A stretch of DNA of 64,000 nt from assembly GCF_028994805.1 (NCBI RefSeq), contig NZ_JAJQQP010000004.1, positions 124,001 to 188,000 of the forward strand. The letters are read 5' to 3'. Numbering within the stretch: the stretch's first letter is position 1; each line of letters begins with the position of its first letter. Origin of the DNA: Promicromonospora iranensis (GTDB lineage Bacteria > Actinomycetota > Actinomycetes > Actinomycetales > Cellulomonadaceae). This document shows, one piece after another, positions 62,625-64,000 of the stretch. Under the pieces are notes generated by a model that was given only the letters and a program-made list of their open reading frames with translations, was not told where the DNA came from and made no database searches. The translations under genes were made by a program, and so were the position numbers.

Positions 62625-62683
62625 TTGTGGGCGCGACCGTTGCGACGACGTGTCGGGCTGAGGCGCAACGGTCACGCTCACAA
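62625..62683. repeat. TTGTGAGCGTGA hairpin (copy 2)
   Basis: Arms 62625-62644 and 62664-62683 match at 18 of 20 positions around a 19-nt loop, between convergent stops at 62615 and 62695. The right arm is nearly the complement of 23781-23800 (19 of 20). The loop length equals that of copy 1. Confidence 0.65.
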
Positions 62684-62694
62684 CAAGAACGGCG

Positions 62695-64000
62695 TCAGTA
62701 GGCGCCTCGGCCGGAGACGACTGCGCGGGCGGTCTGGGCCAGGATCAGCAGGTCGAGGAACGGCGTCCAGTTCTCGGCGTAGTAGACGTCGAGCCGGACC
62801 GCCTCCTCCCAGGACAGGTCCGACCGCCCGGTGACCTGCCACAGGCCGGTCATGCCGGGCTTGACCAGCAGCCGGCGCTTCATGCGCTCCTCGTAGGCCG
62901 CGACCTCGTGGGGCAGCGGCGGGCGCGGGCCGACGAGACTCATGTGCCCGCACAGCACGTTGAAGAGCTGGGGCAGCTCGTCGAGCGAGTACCGGCGCAG
63001 CACCCGGCCCACGCGGCTGATACGCGGGTCGGCGCGCATCTTGAACAGCGGGCCGTCGGCTTCGTTGACGGCGGCCAGGGCCGGAACGTCCCGGTCCGCG
63101 CCGACGTACATGGTGCGGAACTTGACCATCGGGAAGAGGCGCCCGCCGCGGCCGACGCGCTGCGACAGGTAGAAGACCGGCCCTCGGCTGGTCGTCGCCA
63201 CGGCCAGCGTGATGGCCAGCAGGATCGGCAGGACCAGGATCGTCAGGACCGCGGTCAGGACCCAGTCCATCACCTGCTTCACGGAGAACTTGGGTCCCAC
63301 GAACCGGGGTGTGTCCACGTGCAGCAGTGACATCCCCGGCGCAGGGGAGACGGTGATCCGCGGGACCGCGACGTCGGCCAGCTCCGCGGTGAGCATCAGG
63401 TCGACGCCGTACCGTTCGAGCTCCCAGCCCAGCTGCCGCACGACATCGGCGGTGATCTCGTGCGAGCTGCACACCGCCACGGCACCGGCTCCTACCTCGT
63501 GCGCCGTCTGGCCGACTGCGCTCAGGTCGCCGAGGACAGGGACGCCGCCCACGCGCTCGCCCTGCCGGAGCCCGCCGGTCGGCATGCACACACCCACCAC
63601 CACGAACTCCTGCTCCGGCGCACCGTTCAGCAGCCGGATCAGGCGTCCGGTCTGCTCCCTGCTGCCCACCGCCAGGAGGATGGTCAGCCCGCCGTCACCG
63701 CGGCGGCGCTGCCGCAGCAGGTGCTGCCGCCACGCGTAGCGCGACGCGACGAGGCCGACCATGCCGAGCGGGAAGGCGACCAGGAGCAGGGTGCGCGCCT
63801 CCGAGTAGGCGGTCACCCACGCGATCAGGACGATCAGGCTGAACGACTTCCAGGTGGCGTCGAGGACCTTCTGGTACTCCGACATACCCCGGCCGAAGAA
63901 CCGCACGTCGTAGGCGCGGTTCGTGGCCAGTGCCGCCAACCATGCCGTGGCCAGGAGCAGGCCGGCGGCGGCCTGCATCGGCTCGATCGAGGACGACGGC
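62695..64000 (-). CDS. Polyprenyl glycosylphosphotransferase (bacterial sugar transferase), 5' end outside
   Basis: The frame is open to the right edge (about 434 residues visible), so the N-terminus is missing. Visible are membrane helices (GLLLATAWLAALATNRAY and LIVLIAWVTAYSEARTLLLVAFPLGMVGLVASR), a Rossmann-like domain (LTILLAVGSREQTGRLIRLL) and the C-terminal sugar transferase domain with a membrane re-entrant helix, FPMVKFRTMY, SLDELPQLFNVLCGHMSLVGPRPPLP and RRLLVKPGMTGLWQVTGRSDLSWEEAVRLDVYYAENW. Such enzymes move a sugar-1-phosphate onto undecaprenyl phosphate to begin exopolysaccharide. A polysaccharide cluster may lie beyond the window. Confidence 0.93.
   Translation of the reverse strand, partial: PSSSIEPMQAAAGLLLATAWLAALATNRAYDVRFFGRGMSEYQKVLDATWKSFSLIVLIAWVTAYSEARTLLLVAFPLGMVGLVASRYAWRQHLLRQRRRGDGGLTILLAVGSREQTGRLIRLLNGAPEQEFVVVGVCMPTGGLRQGERVGGVPVLGDLSAVGQTAHEVGAGAVAVCSSHEITADVVRQLGWELERYGVDLMLTAELADVAVPRITVSPAPGMSLLHVDTPRFVGPKFSVKQVMDWVLTAVLTILVLPILLAITLAVATTSRGPVFYLSQRVGRGGRLFPMVKFRTMYVGADRDVPALAAVNEADGPLFKMRADPRISRVGRVLRRYSLDELPQLFNVLCGHMSLVGPRPPLPHEVAAYEERMKRRLLVKPGMTGLWQVTGRSDLSWEEAVRLDVYYAENWTPFLDLLILAQTARAVVSGRGAY

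Overview
This 64 kb window is a dense, GC-rich chromosomal segment of a Gram-positive actinobacterium. The evidence is a WhiB-family regulator, a CIRCE-controlled groES, GuaB3 beside guaB, ATG/GTG/TTG starts, sec/Tat-exported enzymes and many genes that begin 6-8 nt after a -10 box (leaderless transcripts). The gene mix (phosphoketolase-pta-ackA, modular secreted glycosidase, LiaF/PspC-type envelope system, siroheme/sulfite operon) fits the order Micrococcales, perhaps Promicromonosporaceae or Cellulomonadaceae; the genus cannot be fixed from the sequence alone. I see no tRNA, rRNA, CRISPR array, prophage, transposase or integrase.

Layout. 0-14 kb: a housekeeping block also known near groES/guaB in other actinobacteria (tsaD, nitroreductase, YbdK-type ligase, THUMP-like methyltransferase, CIRCE-groES, whiB3/whiD-type regulator, MerR protein, guaB, guaB3), interrupted by an exported FAD amine oxidase and an exported RidA protein. 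14-22 kb: semialdehyde dehydrogenase, DUF4442, YdcF/SanA, DUF4031-HD, an unknown membrane protein and a large secreted GH30-like enzyme with two LacI-type operator candidates. 22.5-28.5 kb: xfp-pta-ackA, a phosphoketolase route to acetate and ATP. 28.6-37.3 kb: SURF1, a PatB/MalY C-S lyase, unknown proteins, an asymmetric heterodimeric ABC exporter and a lipoprotein-OmpA pair. 37.2-40.9 kb: IclR repressor divergent from dgoK-dgoA-dgoD (D-galactonate breakdown). 41-45 kb: guaA, a prepilin peptidase and a GT4 glycosyltransferase. 44.7-49.2 kb: a PspC/LiaF-like protein divergent from a PspC-histidine kinase and its response regulator. 50-53 kb: secreted M6 metalloprotease. 53.3-57.5 kb: assimilatory sulfate operon (sir-cysH-cysG) headed by a short cysteine-rich upstream ORF. 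57.6-64 kb: small membrane proteins, arylamine N-acetyltransferase, thioesterase, S9 peptidase, GNAT enzymes and a sugar transferase cut by the window end.

Two global patterns stand out. First, at least 20 genes have a TANNNT box whose last base lies 6-8 nt before the start codon, so leaderless translation looks like the default here; it also fixes several starts. Second, the 3' ends of genes carry long hairpins, some of which recur as dispersed families (a GTCGGCA family at 17.2 and 59.4 kb, a TTGTGAGCGTGA family at 23.8 and 62.6 kb, a GTCGAG family at 2.4, 9.0 and 29.6 kb). The most informative local signals are the polycysteine uORF, the exported oxidase/RidA pair, and the ABC pair in which one ATPase half has lost nearly all catalytic motifs.
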